Of a DNA stretch of 64,000 nt, positions 12,093 to 21,754 are shown piece after piece (positions within the stretch are counted from its first letter, which is position 1; each line of letters starts with the position of its first letter). The notes under the pieces are model-generated. The model had not been told where the DNA came from. It saw only the letters and a list, made by a program, of their open reading frames with translations, and searched no databases. The position numbers were made by a program, and so were the translations under genes. This stretch comes from Nemania diffusa (Eukaryota; Ascomycota; Sordariomycetes; Xylariales; Xylariaceae): the NCBI GenBank assembly GCA_038501195.1, contig JBBPUQ010000007.1, positions 3,449,501-3,513,500 of the forward strand, in the 5' to 3' direction.

Positions 12093-13633
12093 ATACAAGA
12101 AAGTTTCCGATCTGAGACCTATCGATATACCCCGCGCGATTTGCCGATATAGACGATATAAATACCATCCGGGATTGAGGGGAAATGTGCTGGAAGTGGC
12201 GCCATCGCAGTTATGTGGGCTACCAAGACACCAAACTCGATGGGACGCATAGCATGGTATTTGACTATTCAGGCATCTCGCATAGGTTATGACTATTGCT
12301 GACTAGCTAGGTAGCTAGTAGGATCCACGTTTCGTGATAGACACTACAACTTTCAAACAGATGCATCCATCAAATGAAGAGGATAGACGCGATAAATACG
12401 AAGGCGACCTTGGGATAGAAACCATGGCACAGGATGAACTAGTTCTTCCCGACACATTCTTCATGTGTCTCCCTACAACACTCTCTGGATTCAACATGCA
12501 GAAGAAAGAATGGGGCACAGTGGTCCTCTATGTCGTCATATTGATATATGCGTTGATTTATATAGTTACCCTTTGGGTAGGCTTAATTCAAGATGTGACA
12601 TGGAACGAAGAGGCATTCAAGTTACTAGTCATTGATGAAAGCACAAAGGAGCTCATCCAGGCTGTAGTCACAAACAGGCTGCAGGACGAAGACTACGCTA
12701 ACCTGATCCATGGAAAGGGGAATGGATTATTCATATTACTACACGGGTAGGGTCTAATCAGGGGTGCCTACTGTATATTTATAATGCTAATATAACAATC
12801 ATCAAGCGATCCAGGAACAGGAAAGACTTTGAGAGCTGAAAGGTACCTCTCGCAAGCACAAGCTTACTGATGCGCTGCTAATATACTCTAGTGTGGCCGA
12901 AATTGCCCAGAAGCCGTTATATAAGGTCGTTTGTGGTGATATCGGCACGAAGGCAGAAGAAGTTGAAAAGTACCTCGAGGTCGTCCTCCTTCTTTGGGAA
13001 AACATGGGGCTGCGCTGTGCTTTTGGATGAAGCCGATGTTTTTCCAGAACAGAGATCCTTATCTAATCTTGATCTTAATGCCCTCGTCTCAGATACGATT
13101 TCCATTTTGTCTATCGACTGCTACTATGCTAACACCTTACTGATATAGTATTTCTTCGAGTTCTAGAGTATTATGATAGCATACTCATTCTAACAAGTAG
13201 CAGAGTGGGAACCTTCGATGAGGCCTTCCGGTCCCGAATCCAGCCAACAATACCGTACGAAAATCTAAGCCAAACACAACGGCACAAGATCTGGGAGAAC
13301 TTCATAGGACGCCTGGAGACACTGGAAAGATTGAGAATAGCGGCGTTCTCTTCGTCCTCGCCGACAACACGAACGATCTCGGGCTATGAAATCGACTTCC
13401 CGGATATCAGGGCACACATGCCCGATTTAGCCCAGTGGAACCTCAACGGGCGAGAGATCAGCAATGCAATCTTGACAGCTCGACAGCTCGCTATGTACAA
13501 GAGGGAATCGATGAGTTATAAGCACCGGCAACGTGTTATCCTAGAGGCAAGCAAGTTCGAAGCATACATCACTGAATTGAACCAGGGGTTTACGTCTGAT
13601 GAGATCCGGAAGGACAAAGGAGAACGATTGTAA

Positions 13634-14576
13634 TTTCCTCGCTTACTATTTATGTGGCACTTGGAATGTAGACACGTTGTCTACCTGAGCGTATAATTAA
13701 TTCATCTTATCTTGAACCTTTTGTACATGTTCTTTTCAACAGAGGGGTAAAAATGGCACTAGAATATAGTACATGCACCCTGAAACCCTTCCTTAACGAC
13801 TGAGGAGAGCCCTGTCCCTTGGTGTTAGATCGGGGCTGGCTTTCGTGCAAATCATCAGCACATAGGAGGTAGATATGTATTCCGGCCGGGTCCCCGCCCT
13901 CGAGGGATAAGTGTCCATGATTGGGAAACATTGATCCGCAAAGCTAGAGCGTTTTCAAGTCAAGTTAGATACATAGCTGCTGGCAATTGGTTATAAATAC
14001 TCATAGCTGAGACTATGACTACTACACGCTTGTAGGTCGTTGCGATCTCTCTGCGTTGTTTGAGAAAGGGAATAGAAGGTCACATGACTTGGATTTTCCG
14101 CCGACGTAGTCTTAGCTCTCGGGCTAGTTTGCGCCCCCCCCTCCCCCCCTCCCCACCCCCCTTGATTAAGAGTGCTGAATTGAGTAAAATCTTTCCCTAT
14201 ATCATGATTCTTACGTGGAAGGGGGAAGACGACTCGAGAGTCGTAGGGCCGCCACACTGGCTTCCCCCCCCCCCCATGTTCTTACCGAAGTGCTAATGAA
14301 GCTGTTGAGCGGAATTCACATGACGAATGGGATTGTATATAACGCAGATCAAGCAGCGCCGTTTTTCACCGTAAACCGTACGCCGCGTTCCCGTCGTGAC
14401 TAGACTAAAACAAATATGTATGAGGGGGGTATCTACAGATCCATAATGATGCAAGGTATCGTAGCACATCACTTGCGTGCGCATCCAGTCCCGCACCTAT
14501 GGCTAGACCCCATGCCCCTCTTTGATCCAACTTTTATAGTACAGAAAATACACACCGAAAATCCGGTTTCGCCCTT
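13634..14576. other. Intergenic region with C-rich tracts, no gene seen
   Basis: This lies between the AAA+ pseudogene and the 3' end of FMP25. Visible structure: a perfect 7-bp inverted repeat with a 3-base loop at 13668-13684 (GTAGACA...TGTCTAC) just after the pseudogene stop; a pyrimidine tract at about 14132-14164 made of runs of 6-9 C separated by T or A; and a run of about 13 C at 14263-14275. The open frames here are short, overlap on both strands and show no domain. The region should contain the FMP25 terminator, but no specific signal is clear. Confidence 0.6.
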
Positions 14577-16445
14577 TTATGGCGCCGAGTACACGGCGGT
14601 GACAAACCGTCCACATTCCACTCGTTGCTGAACAGTAGCTTTCCGGCCTTTGCCACCCTCACCGAGCCGGACTGTCGTCTTGGGTGCGATTTGGAGCCGG
14701 TGCATTTCATCGCCGCGCCCCTTTTCCGCGTCTCCTTTCCCACCGTCTAATGGTCCGATGTAAATAGGAGTGGCAATATTGTTTCGCCGCCCAGTGCCGA
14801 GCTGGTAATACTCATTTCCTCCCCACCACACAACGTCAGCACCCCAGTTAGTGTCCTGGTCTGACGTCTTGTCCGAGGCACCAACATTGGTCACGTTTTT
14901 CATGACGGCAGCAGCGTGGGTGCTGCCGACACTCATGTAAGCGAGTCGGATGGGGACGACCAAGTTAGTCTTCTCGTCGAATTCAGATAATCCAGATAAA
15001 CTTTTAATCCTGGAAGGGCCTAGCGAAACGTGTGTCCACCTGCCATTCCCCAGACTACCCCAGATACCAGAGCCACAGCCCCAGACATCAGACGTTATGT
15101 GACCTAAATCCACAGTGCCGGGTACATCATTCGGTGCGGCGATACGGGCCGCATCGACAGTAAAGAATGAATTGGCCCCGCCGGCGGCGATGGACGTGAC
15201 GCGGGGCTTCTCGTGTGTGCCACGATACAGCTTGGAAAACGGCAGAGGAATGGGGCCGTCGACGAAGGGGATTTCTTTCTCGACCTCGAAACCGAGCTGG
15301 CCTGAGGTATTATCACCGAAGACGAAGACCCGGCCGTCTTGCTCTAAGGCTAAGGAATGGTGGTCTCCGGCAGCTATTTGTGAGATTTTAAAGCCTTTCA
15401 GCATGAGAATCTCATGAGGTTGGTCGTAGGGTCCCTGGGGACGGGTGGCCCAAGTAAGACCAGGTATTCCAAGTTGACCTTTGGACGGGAAGTCGGATGT
15501 GCTTGAAGCAGCAGAGAATATCCGTCCCTTGGAGGTGAGAAGTAGAACATGCTCCAGGCCGCTGGAGATATCTTTAATGCTCTCACCCCAACCTAGCCCG
15601 CTGGGTTTAAGTTGTCGGTAGTTTACATTGCTTGGGCTTGACCAAAAAGACCATGAGGATGCTGGCTTTGCGGCGACATGTTGGTCCGATTGCGCAACTG
15701 GTAGTGAATAAACTGAGCCATTTCTGCCGAGGGCAATGATACGGTCCCTTGAGACCTCGAGGCGTACCAAGTCCTTGCCTTTCAATGTGGGTGTCGGAGC
15801 AGGATTCTCTGTAGAAAAGCCATTGCCCCATTGCACGAGGTCGCCCTGTTCAGTAATGGCGGCACCGAACTCCTTGTCCAACTTGATATCTCTAATAAGC
15901 TGGCCGTCGAAGTATGGAATCCGTCGGGGCGTCTTTATAACGGTCTCGGCGGAATCAGGGGCGGCGACCTTTCCCGAGTTAGAACCCCAGCAATACACGC
16001 CCGGATGCTCCCAGCTCTTCTTCACCTGCAGATGCTGACTACTAATCAGGTCTCTGCTATCTTCCTTGGTATGGGGTAACGGCCTCGGTTTCTCGTACTC
16101 GATATGGGCTTCGCGGGGCTTCGGCGGTTCTTGCATCATGGACGGGTAATAGAGTACGGCTCCTCCAGCGGCGAGTGCTATCACTAGACCCCCCACCAAT
16201 CGACCATACCCACGACCACGGCCACGACCAGCACCAGCACCACTCTCGCCCTGGTTAGGTCTATACGGGGTGAAATAGCGCACAGATGGCCATACTTGTC
16301 GCATAGGCCTGGGCTGAATTGACGTCCATAATGATGGAGGCGACAATGAAGCCCGGCGCATTACGGGTCGGTATGCAGCCATATTGGGACAATGGAAGTT
16401 CTCTGCGCTCGATATATAGTACGGTAGTCTCTGCGAAAGTGCCAA
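14577..16445 (-). CDS. FMP25: FMP25-like mitochondrial inner-membrane protein with RCC1 repeats
   Basis: A single-exon gene of 622 codons from the first Met. Met22 (about 16382), opening MAAYRPVMRRASL, is an equally good start because it begins a basic, Arg/Ser-rich mitochondrial presequence. A Gly/Arg-rich stretch (residues 68-82) leads into one hydrophobic segment (about 83-100, GGLVIALAAGGAVLYY), a likely inner-membrane anchor. The rest is a beta-propeller of RCC1-type repeats, for example VYCWGSNSG, DLVQWGNGF, IAAGDHHSLAL followed by VFVFGDNTSGQLG, DVWGCGSGIWGSLGNG and VVWWGGNEYYQLGTGR. Known for the family: yeast Fmp25 is linked to respiratory complex III (Rieske protein) biogenesis. The frame is uninterrupted, unlike its neighbours AAA+ and COG3. 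It is divergent from COG3 with 588 bp between the outermost starts. Confidence 0.85.
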   Translation of the reverse strand: MALSQRLPYYISSAENFHCPNMAAYRPVMRRASLSPPSLWTSIQPRPMRQVWPSVRYFTPYRPNQGESGAGAGRGRGRGYGRLVGGLVIALAAGGAVLYYPSMMQEPPKPREAHIEYEKPRPLPHTKEDSRDLISSQHLQVKKSWEHPGVYCWGSNSGKVAAPDSAETVIKTPRRIPYFDGQLIRDIKLDKEFGAAITEQGDLVQWGNGFSTENPAPTPTLKGKDLVRLEVSRDRIIALGRNGSVYSLPVAQSDQHVAAKPASSWSFWSSPSNVNYRQLKPSGLGWGESIKDISSGLEHVLLLTSKGRIFSAASSTSDFPSKGQLGIPGLTWATRPQGPYDQPHEILMLKGFKISQIAAGDHHSLALEQDGRVFVFGDNTSGQLGFEVEKEIPFVDGPIPLPFSKLYRGTHEKPRVTSIAAGGANSFFTVDAARIAAPNDVPGTVDLGHITSDVWGCGSGIWGSLGNGRWTHVSLGPSRIKSLSGLSEFDEKTNLVVPIRLAYMSVGSTHAAAVMKNVTNVGASDKTSDQDTNWGADVVWWGGNEYYQLGTGRRNNIATPIYIGPLDGGKGDAEKGRGDEMHRLQIAPKTTVRLGEGGKGRKATVQQRVECGRFVTAVYSAP

Positions 16446-17033
16446 TGGCGAGGCTATAGAACGAGGACTGGCGCTTGGTAATTAAGAGTCCATTTCGCTT
16501 CGACGAGATGCTTAGACGGTCATGTGGAAACCGAGCACGTTGGATGTTGTCGAGGACGTTCGATACTGAAGGAGGAGTGATGAGATCATGAGCTTTCAAT
16601 CCGGAGCTCGCCCGGAGCTTGTTATTTTTCGGCCAATTAAAATCTAGGCATTTCTCATTAGGTCCCTTAGGTACTAGACTAAGGTTTTGTCTTGTCCTTA
16701 TCAGAGACAGTTTAGGAGAGGCTCCGGGTGGGGTACTCGCCTATAACTCACTCAACCGAAACTTATCATTAGCGCTGTTAGATAACTCTACATGTGCCCC
16801 ACAAGGTACACCCCGGGACAGTGCCTATCCTCCCCCGCATCATTGCACTGTACGCATAAGTCTGCAAGCACCCAGGTAACAGCGGTGGAACCCTTGAACC
16901 CTGTAACTTGAGTGAGCTTGTTACCAATTCCACGTATCGTGTATCATGTGCATCTTCATCTCATCACAAGGGTCCACGTCAGCGCCTCGACTGATTACCC
17001 TGTTGTCGCAGTGCAAGTCCAAGGTTTATTACC
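16446..17033. promoter_or_regulatory. Divergent promoter region between FMP25 and COG3
   Basis: 588 bp with ordinary base composition and no convincing gene. Open frames at 16261-16599 (minus) and 16619-16879 (plus) are short, lie in other frames or overlap FMP25, and carry no motif. The arrangement implies that both promoters lie here. No clear TATA box or known binding motif stands out. Confidence 0.55.
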
Positions 17034-19581
17034 ATGTATGAAGACTCTTGGTATAGTTTGGTGCCGGACCAGATCCAAAAGAAAAGCACGCCTACCCCGC
17101 GGCCTTCTGGTCATCGAAGGCGAGAGTCTCTACTACAGCAACCTGTTGGTCTTACAATTGTCGTCAGCCTCGAGAGCTGTAGCTAATGACTGGGCAGGGG
17201 ACCAAGCAGTCTGGCGATAGCGAACCCCTCGACCGCCTGTTAGAAGAGTCCGAAGCTTCAATTGGCCCTCCCGAGCCCACCCTGATTCCGAGAGCCAAAT
17301 CATACTCCGATTTCTACCACGTCGTTCGCGCGCAGTTGTCTAAAGATGCCGGCAAGAAGAAGAGACGGAAGACTAAAGAGAGGGGCTTGGATGCTCTGAT
17401 GGTCACCGCCCCCGAGGACAGCCTACAACCATGCAAGTTCCCGCCGTCGAGTTCAGCAGATGCCGAGCTGGTCGATGCGAGTCAGCAGGAGTACATGTAC
17501 GAGACGCTCGGTTTACTGCGCCCTATACATGCGAATATGGACTGACGGGTGTAAAGGCTCTATCGAGACCAACTTCAGATGACAGAGCGCCACCTGGATA
17601 GACTCGTTGCCGACGCGAATGGCGCACTCGATCTCCTTACATCTCTCGCCGACGACTTCCGAGCTGTCGAAGCCCAGACATCGTCCTTCCAAGCCCAATG
17701 CGACCATCTTCTGTCGGAAGAGCGGAGGTTGCAGAAGCTGGCTGATGAAGTTGGCACCGATCTTCACTACTACGCATATCTAGACGGCGTTACTCGGAGG
17801 CTGAACGCCCCTGGCGCGAGTCGACTCGTGGACCACGAGAATTTTGGAGAAATCCTCACCAATCTCGATGCCTGCATAGAGTTTATGGTTAAACATGTGA
17901 GCACCCAACTTGTGCCTTGTATATTACGGCCTGTTATCTGTTATTGACGAACAAAAGCCCGACTATCGGGATGCTGAATCCTACCTCGCACGCTATCAGT
18001 CTCTCCTGACGAAGGCCCTGCACCTCCTTGAAGTCGGGTTCTCCGGCCACCTCGAGCAGACCTCTTCGGAGATATCAAAACAAATCCTAGGAACGCAATC
18101 CGAAGCCGCACGGCATGCCCTGGCATATGGCCGTAGCGAACAGATGTTACTCGAAGCCGACGGGCTGATCGCTAATGTTCAGCGGGTCATTCGCAGCTGC
18201 TATGACCAGTTTGGACACCCAATACCTGGAGAGAACTTCAACACGTACTCGAATACGGTGGTCAACATCTTTTCAACCTACACAGATATGCGAGACCGAA
18301 GTTTACGTCCCATCACGCAGCACGATCTCGAAGCTTTCCGAAAAGAAGCCAAAGGAGCCAACACGGAATCGGCATGTCGTAACTTTATCAAACAATGCTA
18401 CGAACGTTCGTTCAATGAAGCAGGTCTCTTCTCGAGGGTTTTTTCTATAGAATTGCAGTTCGATCCCGATAGCCAATCGGCCTTTGCAGCCCTCAAGGGG
18501 CAGCAAAGAGCTCTTGTTAATACGGCAAATATAGCCCCTATTGCTACGACACTACAACCAGTACTCCAAACCACAAGTCTTCCGACGACATGCAATTTTC
18601 TAGGCTGGGTTACGAATGAGTATGTGTTATTGGAATATGACGAAGAGGAGACGCAGTACTCGATACACTGCCATGAGTTAACGGCAAGGCTCCTCACGGA
18701 GCACTTTTGGCCATTCGTAGATAGCTCCTTCGAGGCCGAGGTCACAAAATCCATATCAAAAGCCCCAATACCACTCGAAGCGCTAAAAACGTTGCCGGTT
18801 ACCAATAATATCGCATCGTCTAACGCGTATCCCATTGTGAAGCGTGCACTGGAGCTCCTGGCTATGTACGACCAAGCAATGCCTAAGGAGCGGAGCGTGA
18901 GTGGTTTCTTATTTTCGATCGATTTAGGAATCTAGCACTGACCTTCTCGTGTAGCAAAAATCAAGTCCAGTAGTATTTCGCATTGTAACTGAGACGATCT
19001 CGGCCTTGCAACGTGCTGAGGCACGCCTCAAGACGAATAAAGCAGCTAATCCGGATCCAGATCCTGACCTGTTCATGATCAAAAACTTACTTATCGTTAA
19101 GAACGGGTTAATGTCGCTGGAAATAGGAGATGTTAGGTCACACCCAGCAACGATGCAATATTTTAGTCAAATTTGGGATACCCTCAGTCCTCAAAACTGG
19201 ATGGGGCTGTTCCGGGGCATTCTTGGGGGCACGCTCTCGCTCGGACTGTGGTCTTCCATGTCGAGCAAGGGCGTCGCCACGAACGGTAAGTCCAGCGGGA
19301 ATCGTGCGCAGGCGCAAGTCGATCAGGACGCGAACGAGAATCTGGATGAGCTTCTACGACAGAGCATTTACGCTTTTACGCAGCGGTGGGGTACCCTGAT
19401 TAACGGGGCGAGGTCTGGGAAGAGAGGTCCGCAGACTGCCGCGGCGACGGAAAAGGAGCTTGATAATAAGCTTTCAATCGCGTTTGGAGGACAGCCGGAA
19501 GTCATAGCGAAGTTGAAGGAGGCTATTTATATCAATGCTCAGGCGCAGAAGGAGGTTAAAGCTGAGCGTGGCTCGAGATAG
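17034..19581 (+). CDS. COG3: COG3, conserved oligomeric Golgi complex subunit 3, with two in-frame stop codons
   Basis: The protein belongs to the COG tethering complex for retrograde traffic to and within the Golgi. The start ATG at 17034 (context TTACCATGT) opens MYEDSWYSLVPDQ. Proposed exons: 17034-17144, 17198-17896, 17958-18896 and 18955-19581, all phase 0, 792 codons, a normal length for a fungal COG3. Introns 17897-17957 (GTGAGC...AG) and 18897-18954 (GTGAGT...TAG, branch CACTGAC) are well supported. Intron 17145-17197 is weaker (donor GTTGGT). Family landmarks: LLRPIHANMD, then LYRDQLQMTERHLDRLV, GTDLHYYAYLDGVTRRLNAP, YRDAESYLARYQSLLTKALH, ALAYGR and PDPDLFMIKNLLIVKNGL. Oddity: TGA at 17543-17545 and TAA at 17552-17554 lie in frame inside the conserved N-terminal domain, and each is one C-to-T change from a sense codon (CGA, CAA). 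Either the gene is broken, the assembly is wrong there, or a cryptic in-frame intron (17491-17556) removes both. Confidence 0.85.
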
Positions 19582-19916
19582 TTTGGGAACGCTGAAGAGT
19601 CAAATAAATACATTACCTGGGTATTATTGTGAATATGTGCGTGACGGTCGCGTTTGTGTTCTTGACATGACGAATCTGGAATTCCAAGACTTACCCAAGA
19701 CCGAATATGTGGGCCAGGCGCAAGGATCATGTATGAGGCGCAGTTGCATGAAAGCTAACCTAATTGTCATACTTGACAGCTCAAGGGCGTCTAGATAGCG
19801 AGTTATTACATACTAACTAAGGAGTTAACACCCTTGAGCTCTCCTTCAACCTTTTACACTAGCGCAAATCCGTCTCTATACCAAATATCCATTCACGCCC
19901 CAAGCAAAATAAAAAA
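19582..19916 (+). other. Spacer between COG3 and the methyltransferase gene
   Basis: 335 bp of ordinary composition holding the 3' end of COG3 and the promoter of the next gene. There is no gene and no repeat. An A-rich run (AAAAAAA) sits directly before the methyltransferase ATG at 19917, a typical strong fungal start context. Confidence 0.5.
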
Positions 19917-20933
19917 ATGGCCGAACCCAAGCCACAGATCAACGAAAACCCGCAGCTGCAGGCCTACTACGCGTCGCCCGAGTCGGTCCTCGGCTACGAC
20001 CTCCTGCTCGGCGGCACGCGGCACTTCGGGTACTACGCGGACCCCGCCACGCGCAACCCGTTCCCGCTCGGCGCCGCGCTGCGGCGCATGGAGACGCAGC
20101 TCTTCCGTGCCTTGCGCGCGCACCCGGGGTCGGGGGCGCGCGTGCTCGATGCGGGGTGCGGGTATGGGCATGTCGCGCGGTATGTGGCGAGGCAGGGGGT
20201 GGATGTTGTCGGGGTGGATGTTGTGGAGAGGCATGTTGCGCGGGCGAGGGGGACTGCTGCGGCGCTGGTGAAGGAGAGGGAGAAGCGGAGGAGGGAGAAG
20301 AAGGGAGAGAGAGAGGGGGTGTGTGGGATAGGATCATTTGAGGTCCATCATATGGATTATCACCATCTTGAGACGCTGGGTGACGAGACCTTTGATGGGG
20401 TCTACACGATGGAGACCTTCGTCCATGCTACGGACGCCGCGCAGGTCCTGCGAGGCTTCTTCCGGGTGCTGAAGCCTGGTGGACGCGTCGTCTTGCACGA
20501 GTACGATAACGTGCTCGAGGAGACCGAGGAGGAACAGGCCTCTTCCGCGGCGGCGGCGTCTACCCCGAACCAGGGGGCCAAAGAGAAGAAGCGCCCGAAC
20601 AAGGCCCTGCAGCGCTCGATGCGCCAAGTCAACGAGTACTCCGCCATGCCGACCAACGCCATCTCCAGCCCCGGCGCTCTCGGCCGTCTGCTAGAAGACG
20701 CCGGGTTCGTGGACGTCGAGGTGCGCGACCTGTCGGATAACATCCGGCCCATGACGCGGCTGTTCTATATCTTGGCCATCGTGCCGTTCTGGCTCGTCTC
20801 GCTGCTGCGCGTCGAGCGGTATTTTGTTAATACCGTTGCTGGCGTCGGCGCGTATCGGGGTTATGGGTTCTGGCGGTATGTGCAGGTCTCGGCGACGAAG
20901 CTGGGGGAGGGCGCGTTGGTTGGGCTGGATTGA
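19917..20933 (+). CDS. Class I SAM-dependent methyltransferase with C-terminal hydrophobic segment
   Basis: A single-exon gene of 338 codons; the start has context AAAATGGCC. The Rossmann methyltransferase core runs from about residue 20 to 270. Motif I (SAM-binding) is VLDAGCGYG at 76-84, the post-I strand VVGVDVVE at 97-104, GVYTMETFVHATD at 161-173 (motif II region), and VLKPGGRVVLHE at 184-195 (motif III). The opening YYASPESVLGYDLLLGGTRHFGY resembles fungal methyltransferases related to the sterol C-24 / phospho-base methyltransferase group (Methyltransf_11), but the substrate cannot be told. Unusual parts: a charged insertion at about 118-134 (Lys/Arg/Glu), an acidic and Ala/Gly-rich loop at about 200-230, and a hydrophobic stretch at about 281-298 (RLFYILAIVPFWLVSLL), suggesting membrane association. 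Codon use is far more GC-rich than in its neighbours. No cluster partner (oxidase, synthase, transporter) is next to it. Confidence 0.8.
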   Translation: MAEPKPQINENPQLQAYYASPESVLGYDLLLGGTRHFGYYADPATRNPFPLGAALRRMETQLFRALRAHPGSGARVLDAGCGYGHVARYVARQGVDVVGVDVVERHVARARGTAAALVKEREKRRREKKGEREGVCGIGSFEVHHMDYHHLETLGDETFDGVYTMETFVHATDAAQVLRGFFRVLKPGGRVVLHEYDNVLEETEEEQASSAAAASTPNQGAKEKKRPNKALQRSMRQVNEYSAMPTNAISSPGALGRLLEDAGFVDVEVRDLSDNIRPMTRLFYILAIVPFWLVSLLRVERYFVNTVAGVGAYRGYGFWRYVQVSATKLGEGALVGLD

Positions 20934-21754
20934 TTGATGCGTCGATAGCTCGCTTGCGGGGTGTTCTAGTAGCAGTTTTTAGGAGCGCATTGTGATTCTT
21001 TGTACGATAACATAATATCATTATCTATAGTCCAGTTTGATTAGCTCTTTAAGATTAAACAGTACAAGCCAATAACTTCAAACGCTTAGTAGCAGAGATA
21101 CGGTAATAGTTTTGACTACAGTGATTTAATATTGATAGGTACCTAAGTAAGGGCTTTCCTCAATCTACCCTTTTGCGCTGCTTGTACGCACTAGATCTCC
21201 CGTCGTACTCCAAAACAAATGTGCTGACATAATAAAACGGATCGTGTAGATAATATACACCGCACTTTAGAGACTGACAAGTGGTCATAATAGCACTTTT
21301 AAAAATTTAAATATATATTTAAAATAGTATTGGATAAAATTTTAAAATCGACAACTTACTTAGGTAACTGGCTAAACCAGTTTCCATTTTTCTTTTTTTT
21401 TTTTAAAAAACAAAAAAAAAACAGCTTAACATAAATAAGAAAAATCAACGCGAATAGACAAAACTAAGCCTAATCAATACCTCTTACGTTCGAATGCAGG
21501 TTTACCCGCACCGTTACAATAAACATAATAGCAGAGGTTATTTTTAGGCAGCAATACATTGCTCATGCGCCCAGCTTCCACTTATCAGTAATTCCCCGCT
21601 AGTATATTGAATCCTAAAGTACGAACCCCCTTCTCTTAACTGGACTTGCCTATGGTCTCCAGTTGGAAACCTCCTTTTCTTTTGGAGCCCTTAGTCGATA
21701 TTTTACCGAACAGGTATCTCGTAAGCATTCACCCTTCCAACTCAACTTACACAA
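20934..21754. other. Intergenic region with a short AT-rich relic
   Basis: 821 bp without a gene. The first part is methyltransferase 3' flank. Around 21295-21430 the sequence becomes strongly A+T rich, with T and A homopolymers and an AAAATAGTATT-type tract, like a small RIP-altered remnant. It includes a 6-bp inverted repeat, AACTGG...CCAGTT, at about 21366-21382. The last 300 bp should hold the promoter of the NLR gene; an open frame at 21663 in another frame overlaps its start and is not credible. Confidence 0.5.

Larger units (their letters stand above)
11099..13633 (+). pseudogene. Decayed AAA+ ATPase gene (fungal DUF7025-AAA type), split by two solo LTRs
   Basis: Coding remnants are in the order of the fungal family with an N-terminal DUF7025-like region and a C-terminal AAA domain. 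They are: a block ending RYPYLWWFHGR (about 11122-11197), with TAG at 11228-11230 and the same frame running on to about 11380; KWIFDGNFEQV (about 11747-11779); IYPARFADIDDINTIRD (about 12123-12175) and CWKWRHRSYVGYQD; FNMQKKEWG (about 12490); the ILLHG / DPGTGKT Walker A split by an intron of about 60 bp ending near 12808; a second intron (12841-12890) before VAEIAQKPLYK; Walker B LLDEADVF (about 13020-13043); and a sensor region LTSSRVGTFDEAFRSRI followed by an intact C-terminus to 13633. Damage: TAG 11228; TGA at 12113 and 12176, both readable as mutated CGA (Arg); one extra T near 12990 shifting frame inside VVLLLGKTW; an intron at 13093-13148 starting AT instead of GT. The 5' end is lost at the LTR at 11098. 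The stretch 11380-11490 was not resolved. Not expected to make a working protein. Confidence 0.85.

Noticed and set aside
16261..16599. 112-codon minus-strand frame overlapping the FMP25 start
   Set aside because: It is in another frame of the FMP25 N-terminal coding region and has no recognisable domain.
17145..17197. A frameshift in the COG3 N-terminus
   Set aside because: A 53-bp intron with acceptor GCAG and a CTAAT branch-like site restores frame; its donor GTTGGT is weak, so this stays uncertain rather than called as damage.
18398..18835. 145-codon minus-strand frame
   Set aside because: Antisense shadow of COG3 exon 3, whose plus-strand frame is clearly the real protein.
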